A stretch of 64,000 bases of DNA from Mytilus trossulus (taxonomy: Eukaryota > Mollusca > Bivalvia > Mytilida > Mytilidae), in the NCBI RefSeq assembly GCF_036588685.1, contig NC_086381.1, positions 52,761,431 to 52,825,430 on the forward strand, in the 5' to 3' direction. Both the position numbers and the translations under genes were made by a program. Of the stretch, positions 45,390 to 59,500 are shown in pieces. The stretch's first letter is position 1; every line of letters starts with the position of its first letter. The notes beneath the pieces are model-generated. The model ran no database searches, was not told where the DNA came from, and was given only the letters and a program-made list of their open reading frames with translations.

Positions 45390-45990
45390 CAGAATTCGGG
45401 GTAATTTTGTGATTTTACTTTTTTCTTTATAAAGAGTTTTAGAAGTTGGTATCCAATAAAATGACGACAGATTTTCTTCGTTTCCTTTGATATAAGAGTA
45501 AGTAGGACAGATTTGTTATTTTGTAACCTTTCATCCTTTGTTAGCGATGTTAAAGAATATGTAAGATTATCAGTTTTATTCCAAGCTTTTTTGTGAGACA
45601 TTCCAAGTAATAGTTTTTGCATATGTAGACAAAATGTGAGAGGCTTTCTCTGCTAGAGTGACAACATATCTTTCATGCAAAGAGGGTTAAGCATTCACAC
45701 CTTCTGGGTATTTGAATAAGTATAGAAACCTTTGTGCTAATACATCGTAGTTTCGGGATGCATGATTGAATAGCTTTGGTCCCTTCAAACAAAGTGAACA
45801 GTTTTAGTTCATCGTGATCGCATTTTACTCATTTTCTTGCTAAACCTTTTACTACATCTATCAGTAACCGAAAGTTCTTTTTCCGTTTGATGGACTGGGA
45901 TTGTCTATGTGTTGGTCCCTTGGCTAACAAGTCTCTTTGTTGTGTATTGCCTCCGATGTTAATGTCTCCAATAATTAATACGACCAGTGG
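45390..45990 (-). pseudogene. Remnant resembling a Penelope-like element reverse transcriptase
   Basis: The minus strand reads GDINIGGNTQQRDLLAKG and GPTHRQSQSIKRKKNFRLL near 45984-45850. Further on are ICKNYYLECL near 45620, TKDERLQNNKSVL and LSSFYWIPTSKTL in shifting frames near 45540-45430. This order matches, from memory, an abundant mollusc reverse-transcriptase family I believe to be Penelope-like; no palm motif is seen. Several frameshifts and stops make it dead. Confidence 0.5.
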
Positions 45991-46000
45991 ACTTTAACGA

Positions 46001-47389
46001 TGCACAATAAGTAATCCGGACATTTAGAGTTCATATCTTTCATTTTAAAGGTCTTGTTATTTAAAATGTTGGATACAATAGGCTTGGTGTAAATATATAA
46101 AAATTAGATGTATAGCTTTCTTTTTTCTTGTGTCTGTCTTATTTGTGTACAGGATGATTTCACTATGTTGACTGCAATTTTTAGCATATGAACTGGTTCA
46201 TTACCTCATACATTGCTGTCAATAATACAGAGTTATCTGCCCAATACAGGTAAATGCGAGATTCAGCTAGCACAAAACCAGGTATCCACCATTTTCCCAA
46301 ACAAGGAAATATCTATGTACCATGTCAGAAATATAACAGTTGGGTTTTTTTCTTTTTGATGTGGGTGATCTCATGATTTTGCCATTTACAAAGGGAATTC
46401 CTGTATTGAATTTTCTTTGTAGTTCGTTTTGTTTTATGTATTGAATTTTCTTCTTTCTACATAAGGCCAACATATGGGAAATGTGTAACAGTTCATACTA
46501 GAATACTAACGGCCTACTTTATTAACAAAGATACATTTAAAGGAAAATAGATAAGACAGCCAACGACAACCACTGGGTCACAGTCACCTGTTTCCGGACA
46601 TGGCACATACGTTATGTTGATAGGATAATAAATCCCTTTACTTGGCATAGCGTTTAACAGCACAACATAAGAACGAACAAAAAGCAACGTCAACATAGAA
46701 AAACACGAAACAGCTGACTATACGTTTGAGTTTTTCCCTTGTTGAAGGTAGAACGATCAAATGTAATTGTTAATATCTCTGTCATTTCATTAGCAATCGT
46801 ACCACATACCTTATTTTATATACTACAAATAACGGGGATAAAATATCGAGACATATTTCAAAGAAATAGTACCGACTACACAATTATAAACACTCAGAGA
46901 TATCAAATAATAAACAACATTTAAAGTTAAGTTGATCCATGCAAACTCTAAAGTGACGTCATATGCTTACACCTGTTGTCTGCTGCAATTGTCATGTCTT
47001 CAAGTTGTCAGTGTAATAAAGTTTGAATATCTTTAAGATGAAAGATGTGGATGCCTCGTCATATTTCATGGCATTATGCATGTCTTTTTTATATTCTTTA
47101 ATATCGAATGACGTTGTGATTCGTTGTTTTTTTCTTGTTTAAGTAATGTGGTATAGATCTCTTATCATTATTCATATAAAACATTTGATTGAATAATCAA
47201 CAAAAGTGTTTGTGTGATAATAGAACAATATTTCAGATTTATAGAAATAAAGACTGCATTTTTTAATCTCACTTCTTTTGATGTATGCAGATACATATTG
47301 AAACATAATATTTTTTATATACAACACGGACATTATTCAACACTTTTTTAAAAATACAAATATGAAAACTGTTAACATTGATAAAATGG
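46001..47389. repeat. Region downstream of TRPML B with R3 fragment
   Basis: An R3 copy lies at about 46490-46700 (CAACGACAACCACTGGGTCA, CAGCACAACATAAGAACGAA). Otherwise no coding evidence. Confidence 0.5.
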
Positions 47390-47395
47390 TTTATT
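47390..47395 (-). terminator. Candidate polyadenylation signal of TRPML B
   Basis: AATAAA on the minus strand, about 50 bp after the gene B stop codon. Support is positional only. Confidence 0.4.
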
Positions 47396-47444
47396 GCAAA
47401 TTATCTTCCTCGATCTTGACATCAAATTACATCGTCAAAAACAA

Positions 47445-47511
47445 TTACTGCAACATAGAGTCCTGCATTAAATTGGTAGTATTTTTTATTATATTTGTCT
47501 CATCACAAACC
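47445..47511 (-). CDS. TRPML: TRPML B last exon
   Basis: Acceptor ATATTTCAG, entered in phase 2, encodes VCDETNIIKNTTNLMQDSML and one final Gln, then TAA at 47445-47447. It is five residues longer than in A. Confidence 0.75.
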
Positions 47512-50500
47512 CTGAAATATACAGACGTATCTTAATTAGTTTTCGTAAAATGATAACAAAGATGACCCTGCAAGAAATAGAAAGAACTTTGAAAGACGTT
47601 GCTACTTTTTGTACTATCAAACAGGTCAGGTACACTGTCCTATGCGAATATGCATACATTAGCATACTAATGTTCCCATCAATATGATTGATTGTTTACA
47701 TAATTTTCAATCCACTAAACGAATTTTAATACAAGAATATTAACACAATGTGTTCAATTTACTGTGAACACGTGATTTGAATGACATACAGCGCGATATC
47801 TTTTCAGATATTTCATCTTAATTTACTCTTTTTGTGATAACATTTACAGACCATGATCGAAATTATTAGATCTATGCTCAGATTGTCGGAAAATTACTGT
47901 TTTCAGAAAAGAGTTTTAATTAAATACTTTAGATTTCAGATATTCGCTCTCGAGACAGCAGTGACAAAAAATCCGAATGTTGATCTCAAATTGCATTTAA
48001 ATTTCGAAAAAGGGAGGCTCCATAACATTTCAGTTATGTAGTAAAATAGAGAAAGTGAGTGGTAATCGTACGCAAATTGCACTCACAAACCTGTTTTGCT
48101 TTGAAAGAGAATACTTTTTTTATATATTCAACTTACTTTTGCCATGCAAGTATCATAAACAATAAATAAAAGGACCATTATAAAACAAAAACAAAAGTCA
48201 AATTATGCACACCAACACATATTATCAAAAACATGTTTGTCTTGTGTTACCAAATCAAATGTTACCTTGTGTTACCACGTGTAATATTGATTAAAGGGTC
48301 CAATTTTGGCTGTGAGGGAAATTTCCAAGATCACTGGACTAGTTCCTTTTTTATATACTCAGTAAGAGGTAAATTGTATAGGTAATAAATTAATGATAAT
48401 CCTACTGTAACAGCCATCCATGATAAAATCTATATCAGTCACCGTCACCGTCACTGTCACGGTTGTAAAGGCTTTAATTAACCCTTACCTTTATGACGTC
48501 ACGTAATGGATATAAGTCACGGTTATAAAAACTTTATCAATTCCCTAATATGTACTACATCAAGTCTCTTGAAAAATTACATAAGAGAGATTAATTGTAC
48601 TTGAGAAACATGTATAATAATAGAACGTATCAATAGCATACACCGTATCAAACCTAATTCCAGAGCTTTCGTGATTAAAGTGGTGTCTCAAGTTGATATA
48701 GTTAAATAAACTCATCATAGATACTAGGACTAAATTTAGTATATACGCCAGACGCGCGTTTCGTCTACAAAAGACTCATCAGTGACGCTCGAATCCAAAA
48801 AAAGTTAAATATGCCAAATAAGGTACGAAGTTGAAAAGCATTGAGGACCAAAATTCCTTAAAGTTTTGCAAAATACAGCTGAGATAATCTATGTCTGAGG
48901 AAGAAAAGCCTTAGTATTTCAAAATTTAAAAAAAATTGAAAACAGTTTAGACGTGATATTGGAAAAAATCTATTCATTTCATCTTTTCATCTTTTGTATG
49001 TAGATATTTTCCATTCCCCCAAATGTTTACTTTTTTAAAACATATTTTATCTAGCTTTTGGTATATGTAAAGGAGATAGAAACTAATAAAACATCAAAAA
49101 AATAAAAGACAACTACATGGAAGAACAATGTATTCAACCATGGACAGGAACCCCAATATTTCTCCATATCAAATTATTTAAACTATTGAATGAGACTTGT
49201 TGTAAGGAAAATACTTTGATAGCAAATATAGTCAAAAAATGTACGCAACCAATGTAGATAAAATGTACGTCGGTCTGGGTGCTTTGCCACCTATAATGCT
49301 TGATATTTCAGGATTAATTTTCATCAGGAACCCTGAAAGCCAAATACCGGAAACCCGCGGATGATTAGGAGCCGAAATAGCTGACGAGCATTACGTCTTA
49401 TGACCTAAAAAGGCCAAATTCATTTATTGTCGATTGTACCTGATGGAGTTCATTTCTTAATTTCATATATTTAAGAAATAATTCAAGGGGGCTTGAATAT
49501 ATCGTGATTTTACCACGGGTTGGCCCTTTATGCAAATATTTTACCCCTGAGCGATAGCGAGGGGTAAAATATCAGCATAAAGGGACAACCCGTGGTAAAA
49601 TCGCGATATATTCAAGCCCCCATGAATTATTTCGTTTCTAATAGGATAAATACGGCAATTCTTTTTGATCGAAGCGACCTAAGTCATTATTTGCCGTTCC
49701 CATAAATAAACGCACTCTTAAATTGACGTAATAGAGCAGAGCAAACTTAATAAATGACATGCTTTAACTATTTACAATAACTCATTTAGATAGTTTTTGG
49801 TGATGTAAATTATAAATTTACTTTTTTGTTTTATATGGGTACAAACAATTGCTTATATAGCACATTTTTTTAATTGTTTGTTTACGTTTCCTTGTTGTGA
49901 TGTTTTTCGCTTTCACAAGCGTGTACTTTCCCGTAAAATGCATGCATTCTGACGTTATCGTTCTATGACGTCGGTAAGCTCATTCAAAAAAAATATGACG
50001 TGGGAGTACGATCGGAACAGCCCATGCAATATATTCATATTATACCACGGGTGTGTACTCAAAGCGTTTGAAGGACATCATGTTAGAATTTGTATTAACA
50101 GACAACTTAAGAAAGGTATGTTCAATCTGAGCTTTGAAAACGAAGACTATGATGCAAGCCTTACATGTATAACATTTGGTTCATACGCGAAAATCAAAAC
50201 TAAGATTCCGACATATCCGAGGTGTCTCAATACATAGCACACTTTCCAATAAAATTCTATGTGCTATCAAGTGATAGCGATTTCCTAGTAGCCCACTAAT
50301 GACTTTTTGTATCGATTGTCAAATTTCTATGAGGTATGTTTTTTCTTTTGTTTGTTACTATGCAAATGTAATATGACGTAGAAGTGGGTTAGACCTGTCG
50401 ATCTACGCAGACTCTTTCAATTTCGGTGAAGGAACCGATTGCCCTTGACCTACCTTCCACTACATAGTTTGGTTATAGAATGGTGACCTTAAACTCAACT

Positions 50501-53500
50501 TGTTAAGATAAACGACAAAAATATTTGTCAGAGTTCAAATAAGAATAAATATGGCTTATGTGATGAATATCAAATTCAAAAGTCAGCCGCTCATTTTCGA
50601 AAATAATGAAGTAGAATATATAGTATATCTCGCAGACAATAAAGATGATAAATGCTGTAAGTACCAAGCTAAGGGAAGTCTTAGAAGTATTAGTTATCAT
50701 AAATTGTGCAATATTTATACTTACGACATGCATCCCAACATTGATGGGCAACAATGTTTTACACATGACACACACGCAGCGGTGTCAAACGCTTTGGTTT
50801 CCATTCTTCCTATAAATTTTAGAAGGTCACTTCTGTGGTCTTTTTTATATGTCTAAAAAATCAATATTTGTATATTAATATAACGCAAGAAAAAAAGGTT
50901 AATTTTTCGATGGACTGCATTAGAATAATTGGAAGGTTACTGTCGAAAAAAATAAGTATCTTCAATTCGCTTACAAAAGAGTTAACTAATTGATACGATA
51001 TTCCCGTGCTTGCGTTTCCTGTCATGATTTCTTGATAGAGGATTGTTGCTCACAAGAAAGATATTAAATCAAGAGTTCCAAATGCTGAAATTGAAATCAT
51101 CACTTCGTAAATTTTACGGACGCCATCACGAGTTGGTTGACCGTTATGGAATAACCTTTTAACAAATGATATCGGATATGTTCCTTACATCGTAACTACA
51201 ATCCCCTTCCTCGTCATGAATGTGACCTACCGCATTAGACTATTTACCGGAATTTTTTATCTCATAAGCAACACGATAGTTGCCACATGTGGAGCAGGAG
51301 CTGCTTACCTATCCGGAGCACCTGAGATCACCCTTAGTTTTTGGTGGGGTTCGTGTTGTTTACTCTTTAGTTTTCTATGTTATGTCATAGGTACTATTGT
51401 CTGTCTGTTTGTCCTTTTCATTTTTAGCCATGGCGTTGTCGGTTTATCTCTGGTATCTTTCGTCCCTCGTTTTTTACTCAATCAGGGAGAAGTAAGTTGT
51501 ATTCAACGTATCAACATCTCTACTTTTCGTAATAATGACAGATAAAGATTATAAATTGATTACTGATTACTGAATAAGATATGTTTTACAAAATATACTT
51601 ACATTGTCATGTTGACGTTCATATGCTGTGTTGAATATTGCTATAAATATGTTCAATGTGACCAAAGTGAATAAAGCCAAAAATATCACCAGAAAAATTA
51701 CATTGATATACGAAATAATCTCTTTCTCAGAATCAATGGCAGTAAAAGTGACATAAACTTCGTCTCCATGCATAATAGCCAACAAAGACTGGAAGGTGGA
51801 TATCCAGGAAGCAAACTGGAAATAAAGAATAATTACTTATTTCGAAAAAAAGTATTCTTGTTCAGCATGATTTGGTAAACAAAATATGTGTTAACAGTAC
51901 ATTGCGGTTTATATATATTACTAATGCTATGATTGTATGTCATTCATTTAAGAGAAAATTGTTATGTAATTAAAACTCCGACGGCATTCATTGGTAATTT
52001 GATTGACGCCAGTTATGATTTTCTGACGTTCATTAAAGAGATACTTGTATTGTATTTAAATCTCTGACGGCATCAATTAATGTGTGTGTTGGTGGTTATA
52101 AGATAAGGTAACTGGCGACCGGGGTACGTTTCCGTATCATTAATTTTGAATTAATGCCTTGAAAATTCGTGACGTTACCCAATCTAAATCAACTCCACAA
52201 ACGATGTTGCATTATGATTATTCGTTTTTGAGGTAACAGTCTACTGCTTTCAATGCCATATCTGACAATTGAATTCGAAATGTCATGATAGAAGATAAAC
52301 CAATCGATCGAAATCTTTGAATCTTTCTTTTTATTATTTAAACCTAGTCATATTGGTGAACTAGTTAGCTTATTCATTTAATTTTTACTTGTCTTTTTTC
52401 TCAATTTTTTATTTGATTTCAATGATGAAAATTAAGTGAAATGAATAATCATAGGGACAATAACATACAGAAACTACATTGCTTTCGTGGTTATATAAAC
52501 ACTTTAAAGCAATAGTTTGCCCGGTCAATAACTTGATATTATAGTCAGGAACTGTTATAATCATTATACGATGGATTTTCGCCTTTTTCCTTAAGATGTA
52601 CGAAATATTTTATTCAGATAACATTGCCAGATTAAACCGATAAAGATTACTCTATGTCATTCACCCTCGTGACTTATATGTGATATTAACCTTTAACACT
52701 TTGTCATACAAATAAAGAAAATATGAGAAATATATTATTAATTTAACAGCAACCACCCACAAATATAACCAAAAGACAACAAACATTCTATGATCAACAT
52801 TTTCATCATAATTTTATATATAAATGTGTTAAAAAAATGTATCTCTGTTCACTTTCTTTTTATATATATAAAGTGTCTTTGATCAAACTAATAAAATGAA
52901 ACAACTCTTTATAAATTGCATACGCCCGACGAACAGTGGGTTACAATAACTAGAAATCAAATTACTTTGAACAAAAATAATTTTAAAAATCAATCGATAA
53001 AAAAGAAGAGCTTTAAAACCGAAAGGGACCTGAGAAGAAAAAACATTAGCCAAATTCGTCTATGGTCAATTAGCCTAAAGAAGATGGGTTTTTTTAAGTT
53101 TGACAGCGTGTTTCAATTTTTGCATGGCTTGTGTAACTGCACGGTAGGCGACCTTACCATGTGGACGCAACTGGATTAGCTCTATCGGAGTTTAGCTATG
53201 TCGCAGGTTTTGTTTTGTTTTCTTTATTTGCTTCTTTATTGATTTACGAAATGTAACCATCGATAAACATTTTTTATCTTTTCCTATTCCCGATTTTGAT
53301 ATGTTGAATTGAGTAAGAATGTATTTGTTTTGCGATTGATATAGGCATACTAGAACGCATATCATGTCAATGCTACAGATCTTGTTCATTTTGGCATTCT
53401 TTCGATTTCCATTTAGTTTTTCTTTTTACTTTGATTTGCATCTCGTTAATGTACAAATATACTTGGGCATTAATACCCTGCTGCTGTTTTCAATTTCAAC

Positions 53501-56500
53501 ATTATGCATGATATATTTGATCATTTTAATACTATTTTCACCCCTAGTATATAAATCTGAAAATATGATTCTGACCGTGTAATATAGTTTGACCGAACTT
53601 GAAAGATAACTATATAAAGAAGATGTCGTATGAGTAATGAGTGAACTTTAACGAATATCTTATTTCAACTATTCCCGAAATTCTTCACATAAAAGACGAA
53701 ACCTCGTGCGACATATTAAAATAAAGTACCTTTATATGATAGGGTCCAAGGACAACCCATGCAAATAACACAAACCCAGTAAACAATATTGAAATGCAGG
53801 CCAGGAACTTTAAAACAACAAATGCTGATCTCTCCATCACAGAAAATAAAAGCTGTAATAAAGATTTAAAATATAAATTATCAATCATTTAATTGAAAAC
53901 GTACACAAAATCCATTCACCTTGTGTACGTTTTCTTATAGTTATAAATATCAAATACTAGTATCAAAATATATACTGGGTTATTTGTAGTGTTTTATTGT
54001 TGAGATGAAATAGGCAGTAAGACCATTAAAAATCCCTTTTGTACTCAAGATTCATCGGTGGTGCAAGCATAAATTATATGCCTTCGAAGCGCTGTTCTTT
54101 GCTTATCTTATTATTTTGTACGCCAGACACATATTTCGTCTACTCAAAACTCATCGATAGTGCTCGAAAAAACTGTATGCGTCCAAAGAGCTTTTTTTGA
54201 GTTAGCTCCATCGAGGACGCTCTAATAAAAAGCTTACATTTTTTGTTATCAATGTATATCTTTTAAAGATAGTCCTTTACAATGAATGCAATAATCTCAT
54301 CTTCAGTTGGACTTATGGTACTCTGGTTTGGCCTTTTTGTCATTATGCTTACAATTTTTATAAAATAGTTATTGTATTGCCTTACTGTTTGGCTTCAAAG
54401 GGGTCTGGGACTAATAATTCATCAAATAAATCACTTGAAACAATTCTTATAAGCAGAAGTTTTTGAAACTTCTATAAAGTTGAAAGTAGCACTATTCTAG
54501 TTGCTTGTCAGTCTGGGATGGTTCAAATCGAGAATTTTACACTGCTGACTTAAGGTAGATCACAAGTATATATTTTTTGAGACAGAACTTTTTTATAATT
54601 TGCCAAAATGAAGATTTTATTAGGCTCTTTTCAAAAAATTTAATAAAAAGTATGGGTCACCGTGCTATTTTTCAAGCTTTGAGTCGTTGAAAATTGCCAA
54701 AATTTGGTTAGTTTGTTCATCAAAAAACACACTAGTGTGCATAAAAAAAATTCTATGAGATAGAATTTTGAAATAAATTGTGAGAAGAAAGGTTTTATAA
54801 TATGTTTTAAAAAAATAAAAAGAAAACATGGTGTCACCGAACTTGTTTTCTTGCTACAAGTAAAAATAAAAAAATTCCCTATTAGCCCAGTATAAATTTT
54901 GTACTAAAAGAGTTATCTCCCCTTAAATGGCTCATTTGGAAAATGATGTTTTAAAACCAAAAAAAATGATATTTGTTAAAATATTTTGTAAATTACGATT
55001 CATTAACAAGTTTTCTTCAAATAGAAAAAAAACAGTCTACCCATTGAATTGCAAACCTGTCTTCAAATTTGCAGATTTAGGCAAATAACTAGACCGATTT
55101 TGTACTGTGATTGTACAATCCAAGATGGCGGTATACCATCAAACTACCTTAATCATAATTTTATTAGATTGATGAGTTTTTTAATCATATAATTGTAGAA
55201 TTAATACTAGAATGGTGTGCGAATTAAAATGTGTGTCAATTAACTCAATGTATATATTTATCCAAATTTAAATGTTCTAAAAAGGAGACAAATATTGAAA
55301 AGGAAAGATATCGACCACTGAACAAATCTGGGTTATTTAAATAATACATTTATATATTGTACTTCATATACTTTGTACTTACGCCAAAGACGTGATCATA
55401 CGCTAAATAATGCAAGACACTCATCCATGTAAACAAACATCCAAATCCTAGGAGAATACCAGTTGTATCGTACATTGATATGATATAGTTTGATTGTATC
55501 TGAAGTATAATATACATGTATAAAAGATGATAAATAAACAAAACTCTGTTTGAAAACCGACGTTAATATGAATTAGGCTGGTGTCGTCAGTTAGAATAAG
55601 AAAAAAATGTATTGGCTTTTAGCTATTCGACCTTAACTTTATTCACTTTTAAGACATTTTGACACGTGAAAACTTCAGTTCGGTAGATTTTTCATAAATG
55701 ACATCTGCGCATGTTCTTTGCTCTCTAAAACCTTCTCCATCTGATTCAACCTCCCTAATAAATGGAATCTTGAATGGGCCATCGAATTTTCTGTTTGATA
55801 CAATATACTTTCAAAAAGTAAAATCAGAAAAAAAAGTGAACTCCGAGTAAAATTCAAAAAGGAAAGTCCCTAATCAATTGGCAAAAATCTAAAGCTTAAA
55901 CACATCAAACGATTGTATAACAACTATCCTATTCTTGACTTGTTACAAGCATTTTTTTTAAGTTGCATTAAACCTGGTTGTATAGCTAGCTCAACATCTC
56001 ACATGTATGAGATCCGCATCAAATTCCACCAATTTCCATTCAGATGTGTCTACTATTATCTAAAATAGAATTTTACTCACCCCATGGTCAATACTTAATT
56101 TCATTACTGATCCCACTATTGTTATGATATTCGAAAGAAATAATATAAGATCATTCAGCTTAAAGATTTCCCAACACGCTCTATTAGACAGTATCTTTCC
56201 TTTTTCCTTCTTCTTGTAAAGGGATTTTGTTCTCTGAATCAGTATAAAAAAATATTTGCATTTTTTCTTGAAGAATGAATTAAATCATATTGAAATCATT
56301 TTGTTTTTATTATTATACAAATTATACAATATCGTTTGCCACTATATAAAATAAGACACTGTGTTCTGATACGCCAAAGCATTTATCTTGTTATAGCATA
56401 ACTTACCAAATGCAACCTTTAACATGTTCGTTTTTCGATGCAATAGACGATTACAAATTTTTTCCAGTAAAACATTTAAAGGTGTATTCATAATGAATCT

Positions 56501-59500
56501 GATATCGCTAAGTCAATCAGTAAACATAAAACAGGATATGACCCATGTTTACTGGTCTAAAAACAAGCTGAGAATTACCTTACAAAATACTTTGATATTA
56601 TGACATTACAAACAAACTACTAGTTCTTAAAATGAATTTCGTCATCTTTGGAGTTTGCATAAATGGAAACATCTCATTGGAAGTTAATAATTTATGAAAA
56701 CATTTTCCGAAACTTATTCGAAATGGGTGACATGTTGGAATTTTTTTGTTTGTTGTCTTGTGTTGATGTGTATATATTTGTAGGAATCAGAACCGCTACG
56801 GTCACGCTGAAATTCTATGGTCCAAGCCGAAGTGCATTGATAAACACGCTGAAGTACGAAGGTTAGCGTTAATGTTACGATTGAGTGTGATGGTGTATAC
56901 CAGCTAGCCGCTATGGTCCGAAGTAAGAACCCCATTCAATGAGGCAGTGTAGTAATTAGCAGGCTAGCTTCACATTTGGAAGATCCGGTCTAATTTTTGG
57001 TCCGGACAAACAAAAGTTAATTTGGTAATCATCTGTTTAACCCGTAGAAGTAAAGACTTAGTTGGAAACATAGACTAGAGGCTTCCGATTAAGTACAATG
57101 GATTAGAGAAATAAGAATCTTGAGTGTACACGTTCTTACAAAGCAGGATTTGTCTCAAGAATAAACGATAAACTTTGCATTTAATTATTTTATTTTAAAA
57201 TTCAATTTCCCACATATATTTAAGAGAAAAATGTACTTGAAGAAAAAGTCATCATTGGGATTAATATCAAGACATATAATTAGTCATACAAAATTATTTG
57301 CCGCTTACTTCTTCATTTGCAGATAATCTTTTAACTGCTTGGTTCCTTATGATCTGTTGCTTGTCTTAGTTTTACAAATTTTTGTAACATCCACCTTCAT
57401 GACCTTAAATGCTCAAAACTGTTCTGGATTTTATTTTTTTTAGTTATTTTAGTTTTTCTCTTTCCGCTGTTTGCATTTTGAAAAACTTTATCTACAAATT
57501 TTATTCTCCTGTCTGCAAACAATTGATTGTGTTTTTAAAAGAAACGTCACAATAACTATACGTCATTCCAAATCATTGCACTTCAGCGAAAATACCATTG
57601 TACTTCGTCGAGTACCATCGAACTTCAGCGTGCCAATCGTATTTCCGCGTTCTAATCGCATATCCGAGTCCTACATATTTACCTTGCACAGAAGGATAGA
57701 AGATATGCAACTGTACAAACAGAACAGTCCGTGTAGACCACAGAACAATAAAACAAGTGCTGAAATCACAATTTCCTCAACTTTTGCTGAAATGATCAAG
57801 GAAATAGTTATAAATAAGTAATTCACAACGTTAAACATCTTTCACAGCATATGCACTATGATGAACACCGTGTAGACATTGAAATATCAAAATGATGTCA
57901 AATTGTACCTGTCAGGTAACAAACGTTTCATGAAATTATTTTTAAAGAGTCATAATATATCATGTTGCTGACGAAATCCATTTATTGACCGTTTTAGAAA
58001 AATAGAAATAAAAAAACTATATCATCCACAAAATTTGACAAAACAAATGTCATAATAACATGAACAATGATAATAATAATAGTAGTGGTATTTTATTAAC
58101 ATCTTTATTATTATCATTATTTGTATTATTATATTTATCGTTATTATTATTATTATTAATAAAAATAGTAGCAGTAGTAGTAGTAGTAGTAGTATTTTTA
58201 TTATAATAAAGATAACGATAATAGTATAGCAATAAAGGCCTATAATGGTTTACTTTTATAACATGTTCTTGGATGGAGAGTTGTCTCATTTGCATTCATA
58301 CCACATCTTCCAATGTCTATTTTAACATTTAAGGCCAATGAAGAGTAATGCCATTCAATTATTCATGCTTGTTTATAAAATTCGTCTAACACTTAAAAGA
58401 AATGTATATCTATCTTAATGATTATAAAAAAGAAGATTTGGTATTATTGCCAAATAGGACAACTTGCCACAAGAGACCAGAATGACACAGAAATTAACAA
58501 CTATAGATCACCGTACGGCCTTTAACAATGAGTAAAGCCCATACCGCATAGTCGGGTATATCAGGCCCGAAATTACACTGTGAAACAATTTTTGCTGTTT
58601 ACAGTTTATCTCTATCCATAATAATATTCAAGATTATATCCAAAAACAGCAAAATTTCCTTAAAATTACCAATTCAGGGGCAGCAACCAAACAGCGGGTT
58701 GTTCCATTCATCTTAAAATTACAGGGCAGATAGATCTTGACCAGATAAACAATTCTACCCATGTGAGATTTGCTCTAAATGGTTTGGTTTTTGAGTAATA
58801 ACCAAAAACTGTATTTGACCTCCATGTTCTATTTTTAGCCGTGGCGGCATCTTGGTTGATTGGCCGGGTCAAAAAACACAATTTTAAACTAGATACATCC
58901 ATGATGATTGTGGCCAAGTTTGGATTAATTTGGCCCGGTAGTTTCAGAGGAGAAGATTTTTGTAAAAGATCATGGAGATTTACGAAAAAGGTTAAAAATT
59001 GACTATAAAGGGCAATAACCCCTAAAGGGGTCAACTGATCATTTTGGTCATGTTGACTTATTTGTAAATCTTACTTTGCTGAACATTATTGCTGTTTACA
59101 GTTTATCTCCATCTATAATAATATTCAAGATAATAACCAAATAAAGATAAATTTCCTTAAAATTACCAATTTAGGGGCAGCAACCCAACAATGGGTTGTC
59201 TGATTCATCTAAAAAATTCAAGGCAGAAAGATCTTGACCAGATAAACAATTTTACTAATTGTCAGATTTGCTCTAAATGCTTTGGTTTTTGAGTAATAAC
59301 CAAAAACTGCATTTAACCTCCATGCTCTATTTTTAGCCGTGGCAGCCATCTTGGTTGATTGGCCGGGTCAAAAAACACAATTTTAAAACTAGATACATCA
59401 ATGATGATTGTGGTCAAGTTTGGTTTAATTAGGCCCAGTAGTTTCGGAGGAGAAGATTTTTGTAAAAGTTAACGACGACGGACGCAGGACGACGACAACA

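Noticed and set aside
49965-50237. 90-codon plus-strand frame
   Set aside because: It is antisense to gene B in an intron and unrecognised; reasonable composition but no splice or start evidence. Kept only as a possibility.
51216-51545. 109-codon plus-strand frame
   Set aside because: It lies on a minus-strand copy of dispersed repeat R1; similar frames appear in other copies only by shared sequence.
58050-58295. Poly-Asn/Thr minus-strand frame
   Set aside because: It is a translation of an ATT/GTA microsatellite.
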